This document shows positions 27,987 through 36,205 of a stretch of 64,000 nucleotides of DNA, piece by piece. Source of the stretch: JAIOSM01 sp964565415. GTDB taxonomy: Bacteria > Desulfobacterota > Desulfobacteria > Desulfobacterales > Desulfobacteraceae. The position numbers and the translations under genes were made by a program. The stretch spans positions 1 to 64,000 of the forward strand of contig CAZMEX010000004.1 of assembly GCA_964565415.1 (NCBI GenBank), in the 5' to 3' direction. The notes under the pieces were generated by a model that worked only from the letters and a program-made list of their open reading frames with translations, made no database searches and was not told where the DNA came from. Within the stretch, counting starts at the first letter, position 1; every line of letters starts with the position of its first letter.

Positions 27987-28454
27987 TTAAACAAAGTATT
28001 TCATGGATGTTTTTTTAAGCTCTTTTTTACTGAACAAAATGGAATAATTATCAATATTCACAGCTTTGGAAATCTTTTCAACTATTGCATGACACTCCTG
28101 CTTATCTGCTGCATGCACCATTGTATAAAGATTATAATCCCATCCAGGCACAGGGTTTCTTCTATAGCAATGGGAAACTTCAGTAAAAGATGCCATGATT
28201 GTTCCTGTTTCAACTGCTTTTTCTTCATCAACTATCCAGGCAACCATGGCATTGGCATTATATCCTGAATTTTGATGTTTCAAAGTAGCACCAAATCTTC
28301 TAATCAAACCTCTATCATTAAGATTATTCATTACTTTTAAAAACTTATCTTCTGTAATTCCAATATCCTGGGCAAGTTTAAGGTATGGTCGTTCTATCAC
28401 AGGAATATCTCCCTGAAGTGCTGCTATTACTTTTTTTTCAAGTTGAGTTATCAT
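27987..28454 (-). CDS. ahbB: Siroheme decarboxylase subunit (AhbA/AhbB, Lrp/AsnC-like)
   Basis: The 155-residue protein has an N-terminal winged helix like Lrp/AsnC regulators (residues 5-55) and a C-terminal ferredoxin-like domain. The signature SHCYRRNPVPGWDYNLYTMVHA marks the AhbA/AhbB (NirD/G/H/L) family rather than true AsnC regulators. These proteins decarboxylate siroheme to didecarboxysiroheme, feeding the alternative heme route of sulfate reducers and methanogens. CYRRxxxPGWDYNLYTM is closer to the beta subunit in my judgement. No partner subunit is adjacent. The adjoining radical SAM gene starts immediately after its stop. Confidence 0.78.
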   Translation of the reverse strand: MITQLEKKVIAALQGDIPVIERPYLKLAQDIGITEDKFLKVMNNLNDRGLIRRFGATLKHQNSGYNANAMVAWIVDEEKAVETGTIMASFTEVSHCYRRNPVPGWDYNLYTMVHAADKQECHAIVEKISKAVNIDNYSILFSKKELKKTSMKYFV

Positions 28455-28493
28455 AAATTGAAATTTAAAAATTTATAGCATGGTTGTCAAGTA

Positions 28494-29090
28494 TTATCTT
28501 TTTTGCATTAAACATATCCATGCCTTTGCAGGAGTTTCTTGTGTTGAGTGGAAAAAGCCCGATGCAATAAATTGAATTTCAAAAAAAGGTTCTACTGCAC
28601 TTGCTATCTCTGTAACACTTCGCTGAGGCGGACCCTTGCCTTCACGTTTTTCATCACAATTTCCCATGAGGGAAAACCATTTACCTTTGTGAGATAAATG
28701 AAAGGCTGCATTTTCAGCAAACAGCCTTCTTTGATCTTTATCATCAAAGGAATGGAAACAGCCCCGGTCAAAAATAAAATCAAACGGATGTCCCTTCACT
28801 CTCTCCTTTAAAAAATCATTTTCCAAATAAGTTATATTAACACCCTCTTGTTCTGCCTTCTCTTTAGCCATCTTGATGGCAGTGCTGGAAAAGTCTGTGG
28901 CAGTCACTTTAAATCCATTTTGGGCAAGCCATCTGCTATTCTGCCCTGTACCACATCCTACCTCAAGAATTTTTCTGGCAGTTATTTGCTTTTTTTGAAA
29001 AAGGCTTACAAGGTTGAAATCAGCAACATCATTGTCCCAGGGTATGTCATGGGACTTATACCTCTCTTCAAATAGATCCTTATCACTCAT
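28494..29090 (-). CDS. Class I SAM-dependent methyltransferase
   Basis: The product of about 198 residues has the Rossmann AdoMet site KILEVGCGTGQNS (about 41-53), an acidic ATDFSS ribose-binding turn and the later FDFIFDRGCFHSF segment seen in TehB/thiopurine-methyltransferase-like proteins. I use ATG 29090, which is preceded by AAGGAGAGAG; a longer frame upstream lacks such a site. It lies 29 bp downstream of mtnA on the same strand. Methyltransferases release AdoHcy, not methylthioadenosine, so the link to the salvage genes is not direct. The substrate is unknown. Confidence 0.8.
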   Translation of the reverse strand: MSDKDLFEERYKSHDIPWDNDVADFNLVSLFQKKQITARKILEVGCGTGQNSRWLAQNGFKVTATDFSSTAIKMAKEKAEQEGVNITYLENDFLKERVKGHPFDFIFDRGCFHSFDDKDQRRLFAENAAFHLSHKGKWFSLMGNCDEKREGKGPPQRSVTEIASAVEPFFEIQFIASGFFHSTQETPAKAWICLMQKR

Positions 29091-29119
29091 ACTCTCTCTC
29101 CTTATTTTGATCATTTGCT

Positions 29120-30226
29120 TTAATATTTATGTTCAGGAAACAACTTTAACACAGCATCTTCATTTGCATCACAAATTCCGCGTTCAGTTATAAAACCTGT
29201 AACAAGTCGTGCAGGTGTAACATCAAATGCATAATTTCCAGCATTACTATCTTCTGGTGTAATTAATACTTTTTTTATTTTACCATCATGTTTCCCTGCG
29301 ACATACTTTATTTCATCAGGATCCCTTAATTCAATCGGGATTTCCTTGATACCATCTCTTTTTTCCCAGTCAAAGGTGCTGGAGGGTAGAGCAACATAGA
29401 AAGGAATATTATTATCTTTTGCAGCAAGAGCTTTAAGATATGTTCCAATTTTATTAGCCACGTCTCCTGTATATGTTGTTCTATCGGTGCCTACAATCAC
29501 AATATCAACTAAACCGTGCTGCATGAGATGCCCACCTGCATTATCCGTGATAACACTGTTTTTAATACCATGTTTAGACAGTTCCCAGGCAGTTAACCTT
29601 GCCCCCTGGTTTAAGGGTCTTGTCTCATCAACCCATACATGTATATCAACCCCTTTGTCAAAGGCTTTATACATAGGTGCAGTTGCAGTCCCCCATTCTA
29701 CACAGGCAAGCCAGCCTGCATTACAATGAGTCAGTATATTAACAGTTTCTCCATTTTTCTTTTTACTGATTTCATCAATAAGCTTTACACCGAAATCTCC
29801 AATCTTACTGCAATTATCTGCTTCAAATTCAGTTATTATAACTGCTTCTTGTTTTGCAGTTTCTAAGCGTTCAGTAAAGGTCTCTTTTTTAAGTATTATT
29901 TCCAGAACTTTTTCTACGGCCCACGTAAGATTCACAGCAGTCGGCCTTGAATTTTTCAGTTTCTCACAATCATTGATAAGTATTTCGTTATTTTCTGATT
30001 TCTCTTGAAGATTTTTTATAATAACATATACACCCCATGCTCCGGTTGCTCCAATTAAAGGTGCCCCTCGTACAAACATATCCTGGATGGCATAACTGGT
30101 TTTTTTAAGGTCTGTTAAATCTTCAATGACAAATTCATGGGGCAATTGTCTTTGATCAATTACCTGAACCATCTCTTTTTCTTCATTAAACCAGATAGGT
30201 CTTATATTTTTTCCATCAACATTCAT
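29120..30226 (-). CDS. mtnA: S-methyl-5-thioribose-1-phosphate isomerase
   Basis: The 368-residue protein belongs to the MtnA/eIF2B-alpha family and converts methylthioribose-1-phosphate to methylthioribulose-1-phosphate. Key regions are the N-terminal VIDQRQLPHEF, the RGAPLIGATGA loop (about 53-63), the catalytic cysteine in THCNAGWLA (about 167), and the catalytic aspartate in GTDRTTYTGDVANKIGTY (about 252-269). AAGGAA precedes the ATG. It is divergent from mtnP, the preceding enzyme of the pathway, from which it takes its substrate. Confidence 0.94.
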   Translation of the reverse strand: MNVDGKNIRPIWFNEEKEMVQVIDQRQLPHEFVIEDLTDLKKTSYAIQDMFVRGAPLIGATGAWGVYVIIKNLQEKSENNEILINDCEKLKNSRPTAVNLTWAVEKVLEIILKKETFTERLETAKQEAVIITEFEADNCSKIGDFGVKLIDEISKKKNGETVNILTHCNAGWLACVEWGTATAPMYKAFDKGVDIHVWVDETRPLNQGARLTAWELSKHGIKNSVITDNAGGHLMQHGLVDIVIVGTDRTTYTGDVANKIGTYLKALAAKDNNIPFYVALPSSTFDWEKRDGIKEIPIELRDPDEIKYVAGKHDGKIKKVLITPEDSNAGNYAFDVTPARLVTGFITERGICDANEDAVLKLFPEHKY

Positions 30227-30322
30227 AGTTTATTCCTTTTGTTTTAAGCTTAATCTTGATTAGAAAATCCAATTATGTTAGGCATTTTATGTTAAGTATT
30301 TATAAAATTTATTCTTAATTAA

Positions 30323-30334
30323 TGATAATTATCA
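30323..30334. promoter_or_regulatory. Palindrome TGATAATTATCA upstream of mtnP
   Basis: A perfect 12-bp palindrome lies directly before the AGAGGAG ribosome site of mtnP, in the 127-bp mtnA/mtnP divergent gap. It resembles half of a Fur-type box (GATAAT units), but a full 19-bp match is absent. It may be an operator or chance in AT-rich DNA. Confidence 0.3.
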
Positions 30335-30353
30335 GAGGAGTAAAAAGAAAACA

Positions 30354-31103
30354 ATGATAAAAGTTGGAATTATTGGAGGGTCTGGACTTGACGATCCAGA
30401 TATATTAAGAAACTCTGAAGAGATTGATTGCGATACTAAATATGGAAAACCATCTTCTCCATTAGCAATCGGAAAAATTAATAATGTCGACACTGTTATT
30501 ATAGCAAGGCATGGCAGAAAACATCAATTCAGCCCTACTCAGGTTAATAATCAGGCTAACATTACTGCTTTAAAGGATGCCGGTGTTACTCATATACTTG
30601 CAACAACCGCTTGTGGAAGTTTAAGGCAAGAAATTGATCGTGGTGACCTTGTTGTTCTCGATCAATTTTTAGATTTCACAAGATTTAGAAAAAACACTTT
30701 TTACTCTTCATTTGAACAAGGACCAGGTCATACAGGTATGGCTAAACCGTTTGACAGCGATCTGAGAAAGCATCTCTATGATGTTGCTGTTAGCGAGAAC
30801 TTGAAGGTTCACAAAACCGGATGTGTAGTTACAATTGAAGGACCACGGTTTTCAACCATAGCAGAATCAAAGATGTTCAGGTTATGGGGAGCAGATGTTA
30901 TAAACATGTCCACAGCTCCGGAAGCTATGCTTGCATGTGAAGCAGCAATTCCATATGCTGCTGTTGCCATGTCAACTGATTATGATTGCTGGAAAGAAGA
31001 TGAAGAACCTGTTACGTGGGATGAAATATTAAAAGTATTTAATCAAAATGCAAGTAATGTTAAAAGTTTGATTATAAAAACAATAGCCAAATTGGCTGAT
31101 TAA
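30354..31103 (+). CDS. mtnP: S-methyl-5'-thioadenosine phosphorylase
   Basis: This 249-residue nucleoside phosphorylase begins with VGIIGGSGL and the phosphate-binding ARHGRKHQFSPTQVN. It has the purine-site strand INMSTAPEA and the MTAP-type STDYDCWKEDEE. That last segment distinguishes methylthioadenosine phosphorylase from guanosine or inosine phosphorylases. It cleaves methylthioadenosine to adenine and methylthioribose-1-phosphate. The next gene, apt, salvages the adenine, and the divergent mtnA uses the sugar phosphate, so the three genes handle both products. Confidence 0.93.
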   Translation: MIKVGIIGGSGLDDPDILRNSEEIDCDTKYGKPSSPLAIGKINNVDTVIIARHGRKHQFSPTQVNNQANITALKDAGVTHILATTACGSLRQEIDRGDLVVLDQFLDFTRFRKNTFYSSFEQGPGHTGMAKPFDSDLRKHLYDVAVSENLKVHKTGCVVTIEGPRFSTIAESKMFRLWGADVINMSTAPEAMLACEAAIPYAAVAMSTDYDCWKEDEEPVTWDEILKVFNQNASNVKSLIIKTIAKLAD

Positions 31104-31145
31104 CTCAGCCTTTTAAAATAAAAAACATAGTGAATTGAGGTGAAA

Positions 31146-31667
31146 ATGGATTTAAAAGCAACTATCAGAAGTATTACAGACTGGCCAATTAAAGGTGTTA
31201 TATTTAGAGATCTGACTACATTAATGCAAGACCCGGATGCGTTCAGAGAATCATGCGATATTTTATATGAGAGATATAAAGATCAAAATATTGATAAAGT
31301 TGTAGGTATTGATGCAAGAGGATTTGTTTTTGGTGCTGTACTTGCCTATAAACTTGGAATTGGTTTTGTTCCGGTACGTAAAAAAGGTAAATTACCTTAT
31401 AAGACCATCGAGGAAACCTATAGTCTTGAATATGGTGAAGATACACTTGAGATCCATGAAGATGCCCTTGATAAAGGTGATAAAGTAATTATTGCAGATG
31501 ATTTGATTGCAACTGGTGGAACTGTTGGTGCTACGGTAAGTTTAGTTGAAAAATTGGGCGCCCAAATTATAGAGTGTGCCTTTATTGTAGAATTACCAGA
31601 TCTTAAAGGCAGAGATAAGATAAAAAATTGCAAAGTGTTCTCAATTACCAAATTTGAAGGTGAATAA
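31146..31667 (+). CDS. apt: Adenine phosphoribosyltransferase
   Basis: The protein of about 173 residues converts adenine and PRPP to AMP. It shows the N-terminal DWPIKGVIFRDLT segment, VGIDARGFVFG, VRKKGKLPYKT and the PRPP signature VIIADDLIATGGT (about 115-127). ATG 31146 is preferred because GAGG lies 5 bp upstream; a GTG at 31140 overlaps that site. It is 42 bp after mtnP and is followed by a strong terminator, giving an mtnP-apt transcription unit for adenine recovery. Confidence 0.94.
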   Translation: MDLKATIRSITDWPIKGVIFRDLTTLMQDPDAFRESCDILYERYKDQNIDKVVGIDARGFVFGAVLAYKLGIGFVPVRKKGKLPYKTIEETYSLEYGEDTLEIHEDALDKGDKVIIADDLIATGGTVGATVSLVEKLGAQIIECAFIVELPDLKGRDKIKNCKVFSITKFEGE

Positions 31668-31685
31668 AAGTAAATAAATCTTTCC

Positions 31686-31730
31686 TGGGAAAAAGGCCAG
31701 GACAACATACCTGGCTTTTTTCCCAAAACT
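31686..31730 (+). terminator. Strong rho-independent terminator after apt
   Basis: TGGGAAAAAGGCCAGG (31686-31701) pairs with CCTGGCTTTTTTCCCA (31710-31725): a 16-bp stem with one G-U pair and an 8-nt loop. The T-run lies inside the 3' arm, so the effective terminator may be the GGCCAGG/CCTGGC core followed by six T residues. Confidence 0.85.
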
Positions 31731-31922
31731 GATTCTATTATCCCTGCCAAGCATGGAAGACCCTCCATTAAACCTTCCTTTTTCTATAATAAAAATAGAT
31801 ACTAAAAAATTAAAGTATTTGCTTTTAGTTACAATCCACGATATTATAATTAATCATAATTCAACAAAATTCGTAAAAATATTTAGTTTAAGTATTGAAT
31901 CATAAGTCAATCGGAGGAAACC

Positions 31923-33644
31923 ATGAAACTTAGAATTGGTGCAAAGGTAAATTTTCTTTTAATCGCTGCCCTTTTTATCGTTGGCGGAGTGTCTCTCTTT
32001 TTTTCAATCTCATCTCTTCAAAAACAAGGGAAAATTGCCATCAATGAATATCGTACAAGTATTATGCAGGGAAAAAAAGAATTTCTAAAAAATATGGTCA
32101 ACGTAGCATATAGCATAGCAAAAAACAATTATGACCGCTCCATCGATAAACAAAATGCTCTCAATGCCATTGGCAGCATACGCTATGGCGAAGAAGCAAA
32201 AGGTTACTTTTTTATCCAGAATTCAAAAGGAGTTAATATACTGCACCCTGTAAAGCCTGAAATTCAAGGAAAGAACATGTTCAATGTTACTGATCCTGAT
32301 GGAAAATATCTATTTAGAGAATTAAATAAAGCTGCTGCCGAAAATAAGCAAGGTGGATTTGTAGATTATATGTGGCCAAAACCAGGTTCAGATAAACCGG
32401 TCAAAAAACTCTCTTTTTGCAAACGATTTGAAAATCGGGACTGGGATATCGGAACTGGTATTTATATTGACGATATCGAACTTGCCCTTAAAAAAAGAGA
32501 AAAAGAAATCAAAAAAGAGATAACTAAAGAAATAATCAAAATAGTTGCCATTGTTCTACTGGTTATGCTAGGGGCAATAATTGTTTCTTATTTTGTCATT
32601 GTCAAAGGTGTTGTAAGTCCCATAAAAAATATAATCGCAATGCTCAAAAACATTGCAGAAGGTGAAGGCGATCTTACAAAGAGAATTGAATACAAATCAG
32701 GAGATGAGATCCAGGAACTTGCAGAGTGGTTCAATAAATTCATTGAAAATACACAGGAGATGATCTCAATTGTTAAGCAGGACTCTAAAAAACTCAATGA
32801 CTCATCACTGAATTTGTCAAAAGTATCCAAACAACTTAGTAGTTCTGCTGAGACCACTTCATCTAAAGCAAATACAGTTGCAGCAGCATCAGAGGAGATG
32901 ACTGCCAATTTAAACTCTGTGGCATCTGCCATGGAACAGGCAACTGCAAATGTGAATATGGTGGCTTCAGCGTCCGAAGAGATGTCCTCAACCATTAATG
33001 AAATTGCACAAAATGCTGAAAAAGCACGGGCAATAACTGATGATGCTGTGATCAAAACTGATAATGCTTCAACTCAAATTGGTGAACTTGGTAAAGCTGC
33101 AAAGGAGATTGGGCAGGTTGTGGAATCAATAACAGACATATCAGAGCAGGTTAATCTGCTTGCTCTTAATGCTACCATTGAGGCTGCCAGGGCAGGAGAG
33201 GCAGGAAAAGGCTTTGCAGTTGTAGCAAATGAGATTAAAGATCTTGCAAACCAGACTGCCGAATCTTCAAATGAGATTAAAGAGCGTGTTTCAGGAATTC
33301 AAAATTCAACGGATGATACAATAACTGAGATTGCCAGCATCTCCAAAGTTGTGGCTGAAATAAATAAAATAGTTGCCACCATTGCAACAGCAGTTGAAGA
33401 GCAGTCTGCCACCACAAAAGAGATCAATGAGAACGTTGCCCAGGTATCGTCTGGTATTGAAGAAGTTAATAATAATGTTTCAGAAGGATCAACTGCCTCC
33501 CAGGAAGTAACAAATGAAATAGCTGAAGTTGATCAATCCTCCAAGGAGATAGCACAATCAAGCTCCAATATTAAAGAAGATGCTGAAAAACTTGCAGGGC
33601 TGTCACAAAACCTTACTGAAATGATGAATAAATTTAAAGTGTAA
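31923..33644 (+). CDS. Methyl-accepting chemotaxis protein with single Cache domain
   Basis: The 573-residue receptor has TM1 (about 9-30), a periplasmic single-Cache-2-type domain (about 45-190, with GYFFIQNSKGVNILHP and DWDIGTGIYIDD), TM2 (about 208-228), HAMP (about 230-282) and a signalling domain with the conserved hairpin tip EQVNLLALNATIEAARAGEAG (key residues near 410). The C-terminus ends MMNKFKV with no pentapeptide tether. It stands alone, 16 kb from the che cluster; sCache_2 domains commonly bind small organic acids. A CGGAGG-like ribosome site precedes the ATG. Confidence 0.92.
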   Translation: MKLRIGAKVNFLLIAALFIVGGVSLFFSISSLQKQGKIAINEYRTSIMQGKKEFLKNMVNVAYSIAKNNYDRSIDKQNALNAIGSIRYGEEAKGYFFIQNSKGVNILHPVKPEIQGKNMFNVTDPDGKYLFRELNKAAAENKQGGFVDYMWPKPGSDKPVKKLSFCKRFENRDWDIGTGIYIDDIELALKKREKEIKKEITKEIIKIVAIVLLVMLGAIIVSYFVIVKGVVSPIKNIIAMLKNIAEGEGDLTKRIEYKSGDEIQELAEWFNKFIENTQEMISIVKQDSKKLNDSSLNLSKVSKQLSSSAETTSSKANTVAAASEEMTANLNSVASAMEQATANVNMVASASEEMSSTINEIAQNAEKARAITDDAVIKTDNASTQIGELGKAAKEIGQVVESITDISEQVNLLALNATIEAARAGEAGKGFAVVANEIKDLANQTAESSNEIKERVSGIQNSTDDTITEIASISKVVAEINKIVATIATAVEEQSATTKEINENVAQVSSGIEEVNNNVSEGSTASQEVTNEIAEVDQSSKEIAQSSSNIKEDAEKLAGLSQNLTEMMNKFKV

Positions 33645-33673
33645 AGAACAGGGTATGCAACAAATTGGTTTTC

Positions 33674-33702
33674 CAATGCGACGAAACTTCTTCGTCTCAT
33701 TG
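33674..33702 (+). terminator. Hairpin after the Cache MCP gene, no T-run
   Basis: CAATGcGACGAA pairs with TTCGTCtCATTG around a 5-nt ACTTC loop, with one internal mismatch. It is 30 bp past the stop codon and lies between convergent genes. Lack of a U-tract makes simple intrinsic termination doubtful. Confidence 0.4.
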
Positions 33703-33753
33703 ATGGTTCACTGATGACAATATTTAGTCACCTTTTTTCGTAATATAACAGAT

Positions 33754-35418
33754 TCATATTCCTCTGTTTTTATTTAATGATTTTATACCAACAAATAAAG
33801 GCAGAATACTACAACTCAAAACAATTATGAAAAGCCATATGCCTGTAATTACAAGAAGAGTGTTTTCTGCCTGATGGGTTATTTTTGCAATAATCCCCAG
33901 GTGCAGTATCAAGCCTGTGGGTACAATACTCACAACCATGAAACCAAGACTCAATATAAGGTTCAAGGTCCCTCCAAATCCTGAAACAATTGCTGCAGGG
34001 TTTCTCTGTTTAAGGTCTATGAATATCGCTCCAAGTCCTGTTGATAACCCGCAAATTGCAATGGAAACAGATATTATAAGGATTATGGTTATAATTTGAA
34101 TCTCTTTTTGGACATTGAGCATGGATGAAGATATCAGAATAAGGGTTACACTGATGATTATCATTGCAAAAAGGGAGGAAAAAAACTTTGTTAAAACAAT
34201 TCGTTTCATGCTTGCAGGTGATAGCCCTATCACCCAGAAGCCCTGTCCTTCCAAGCTCAACTGTGGATATATGAACCTTGAACCAAGGGAAGATAAAACC
34301 ATGGAAAGGCAAAAAACATTTAAAAAAGCAATCATATTTCTCCACATGGCATCTATGGTGTGATAATTAAAATTTCTTATGTTAATAAAATATAACCCCA
34401 TCAGACCAAAGAAAATTATCATTTGAGACCATTGAACAGGATCACGGAAAAAAACCCTGATATCCTTTTTGATCATTGCCTTAATATCATGGGGCAAATA
34501 AATTTTATCAAGCCATTTAAATAAAACTGGTGCTCTTTTATTATTTGACCTTCCTTCCGTAGTTGAAAGCCATGTAGTATAGAACAGCAATCCACCAATA
34601 TCATTGATTATCACCAAAAGAAAAATTGCTGTTAACATTAAAAGCAGCCAGTACATAAGCCCTCGAAAAATCTGCCCGTGGGTCAGAGCCATTATTCCCT
34701 CGGAGGTCCAAAAACTTGGCAGCATTGGATTTGATGCTGAATTTAACCCGGGAAGTATGGTGGATATATTAAATACTTCCATGGTTTTATCAGCAGCAGG
34801 GTCAGAATTGATTAATAAAGCAATGATCAATATCACACCTGCACCCAGGACTGAAGAGGAGAGAATTTTTTTAGACTTTGGGATAAATCTTACAAAAATT
34901 ATGATGAAGATTGAGCCAGCTGCAGAACAAATTATTAAAAACGGTATTGAAAAAACCAATGTCCACATTGCAAAAAAAGGCGACATTTCATTGTATGCAG
35001 CATAGGCCCCGACAAAGGGAATAATAATAAAAATAAATGCCCAGGACGAAAGCAGGGTTGATTCAAAAAATTTATAAAGGGTAATCTGGTTGTAATCCAC
35101 AGGTCTTACAAGCAGAAAAGGGATCTCTTCAGATCTGAATATTGTTGAATACGATGTGATTATGCTTGAAAACACAAGCATAACTCCCATGCCAAGAAAG
35201 AAGAATGTAAACAATTTATCAATAATAATATTTCCAAATCCGCCCATGGTATTAAAATAGCGAAATCCGCTGTAGAACATTAAGGACATGCCAGATATTA
35301 AGACAATTACTGAGCAGAGGATAAATAAAACTTTTAATTTTGACTGAACACTCAATATCCTGCCAAGATTTAAAAAGTTGTACTTAATTCTTTTTAATAA
35401 TGCTCTCTCAATGGACAT
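33754..35418 (-). CDS. ABC-2-type transporter permease
   Basis: The 554-residue protein is very hydrophobic with about 12 predicted helices in two clusters and a central soluble loop near residues 290-320 (RSNNKRAPVLFKWLDKIYLP by key residues). An EEIPFLLVRPVDYNQI segment after the third helix resembles the coupling region of exporter permeases. It starts one base after the stop of the ATP-binding gene, so the two are translationally linked. It is probably the membrane half of an exporter; substrate unknown. Confidence 0.75.
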   Translation of the reverse strand: MSIERALLKRIKYNFLNLGRILSVQSKLKVLFILCSVIVLISGMSLMFYSGFRYFNTMGGFGNIIIDKLFTFFFLGMGVMLVFSSIITSYSTIFRSEEIPFLLVRPVDYNQITLYKFFESTLLSSWAFIFIIIPFVGAYAAYNEMSPFFAMWTLVFSIPFLIICSAAGSIFIIIFVRFIPKSKKILSSSVLGAGVILIIALLINSDPAADKTMEVFNISTILPGLNSASNPMLPSFWTSEGIMALTHGQIFRGLMYWLLLMLTAIFLLVIINDIGGLLFYTTWLSTTEGRSNNKRAPVLFKWLDKIYLPHDIKAMIKKDIRVFFRDPVQWSQMIIFFGLMGLYFINIRNFNYHTIDAMWRNMIAFLNVFCLSMVLSSLGSRFIYPQLSLEGQGFWVIGLSPASMKRIVLTKFFSSLFAMIIISVTLILISSSMLNVQKEIQIITIILIISVSIAICGLSTGLGAIFIDLKQRNPAAIVSGFGGTLNLILSLGFMVVSIVPTGLILHLGIIAKITHQAENTLLVITGIWLFIIVLSCSILPLFVGIKSLNKNRGI

Positions 35419-35419
35419 A

Positions 35420-36205
35420 TCAATACTTACCAGTAAGGTTTAAAAAAATATCCTCAAGATTGTTCTTGGAATGTCTTTGATAAAGTTCCTGAAGAGTTCC
35501 CTGTTCAACAAGTTCTCCTCGCAGTATTATCCCGATCCTATGGGCAATATCCTCTGCCAGAGCCAGAATATGTGTGGTTAAGAAAATAGTCATCCCATTT
35601 TTTGCTTTCTCTTTTAAAAGGTCTTTAATAAGACGGATGGTGTATGGATCAAGACCTATCAGAGGTTCATCAATAAAGAGAATCTCAGGATCATGCAAAA
35701 AAGTTGCAGCATAAATCAGCCTCTGGCGCAAACCATGGGAAAGATCTTTAACAAGTACATTTTTGTAATCAATCAACCCAAAGAGAGCAAAATACTCTTC
35801 AAGTTTTTTATTAATGGAATCCATGGGTATATCATATAGCTCTCCTGTGAATTCAAAATACTCTGTGGTTGTAAGTCTTTCATACAAATAGGGCATATCC
35901 GGGATATAACCGATTATCTTTTTTGAAGAGAGATGATCCTTTTCAGGATCTATTCCATTGATCAATACTGTTCCTGAAGATGCGCGCAGCAACCCTGTTA
36001 GTATTTTAATGGTAGTGGTTTTGCCAGCACCATTTGGTCCTAGAAAACAAAACAACTCACCCTTGGGGATATTAAGATTCAAATTTTTTACTGCTTTGAT
36101 GCTGTGCAAAGTCTTCAGATCTTCTGGGTCTTCTGGGTCTTCTGGGCCTTCTGGGTTTCTACTTTTTGAGCCATAAATTTTTGATAATTTATCAGTTCTT
36201 ATCAT
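35420..36205 (-). CDS. ABC transporter ATP-binding protein
   Basis: The ATPase of about 261 residues has Walker A GPNGAGKTT (about 56-64), the LSHGLRQRL signature in place of the usual LSGGQ, Walker B ILFIDEPLIGLD, and the switch histidine in TTHILAL. ATG 36205 follows AGAGG by 7 bp and overlaps the transglutaminase-like gene by 14 bp; an in-frame TTG at 36211 is less likely. Between the first strands it carries a PEG-PED-PED-PED insertion coded by a 9-bp tandem repeat, which is odd for this position. It forms an exporter with the downstream permease. Confidence 0.88.
   Translation of the reverse strand: MIRTDKLSKIYGSKSRNPEGPEDPEDPEDLKTLHSIKAVKNLNLNIPKGELFCFLGPNGAGKTTTIKILTGLLRASSGTVLINGIDPEKDHLSSKKIIGYIPDMPYLYERLTTTEYFEFTGELYDIPMDSINKKLEEYFALFGLIDYKNVLVKDLSHGLRQRLIYAATFLHDPEILFIDEPLIGLDPYTIRLIKDLLKEKAKNGMTIFLTTHILALAEDIAHRIGIILRGELVEQGTLQELYQRHSKNNLEDIFLNLTGKY
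36121..36156. repeat. In-frame 9-bp minisatellite, four copies, inside the ABC ATPase gene
   Basis: The unit CTTCTGGGT (one copy ends C) is repeated four times in a row and continues as a partial copy. On the coding strand each unit encodes Pro-Glu-Asp (or Gly). Copy changes would keep the frame and lengthen or shorten a surface loop by three residues. Confidence 0.9.

Noticed and set aside
27987..28454. Lrp/AsnC transcriptional regulator
   Set aside because: The N-terminal winged helix suggests it, but the CYRR...WDYNLYTMVHA segment is characteristic of the siroheme decarboxylase family.
31668..31922. tRNA or small RNA gene in the gap after apt
   Set aside because: Apart from the terminator, the gap is AT-rich with no cloverleaf or stable fold that I could recognise.
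36114..36165. Minisatellite as a phase-variation on/off switch
   Set aside because: The unit is 9 bp, so copy changes keep the frame; only loop length can vary, not expression.
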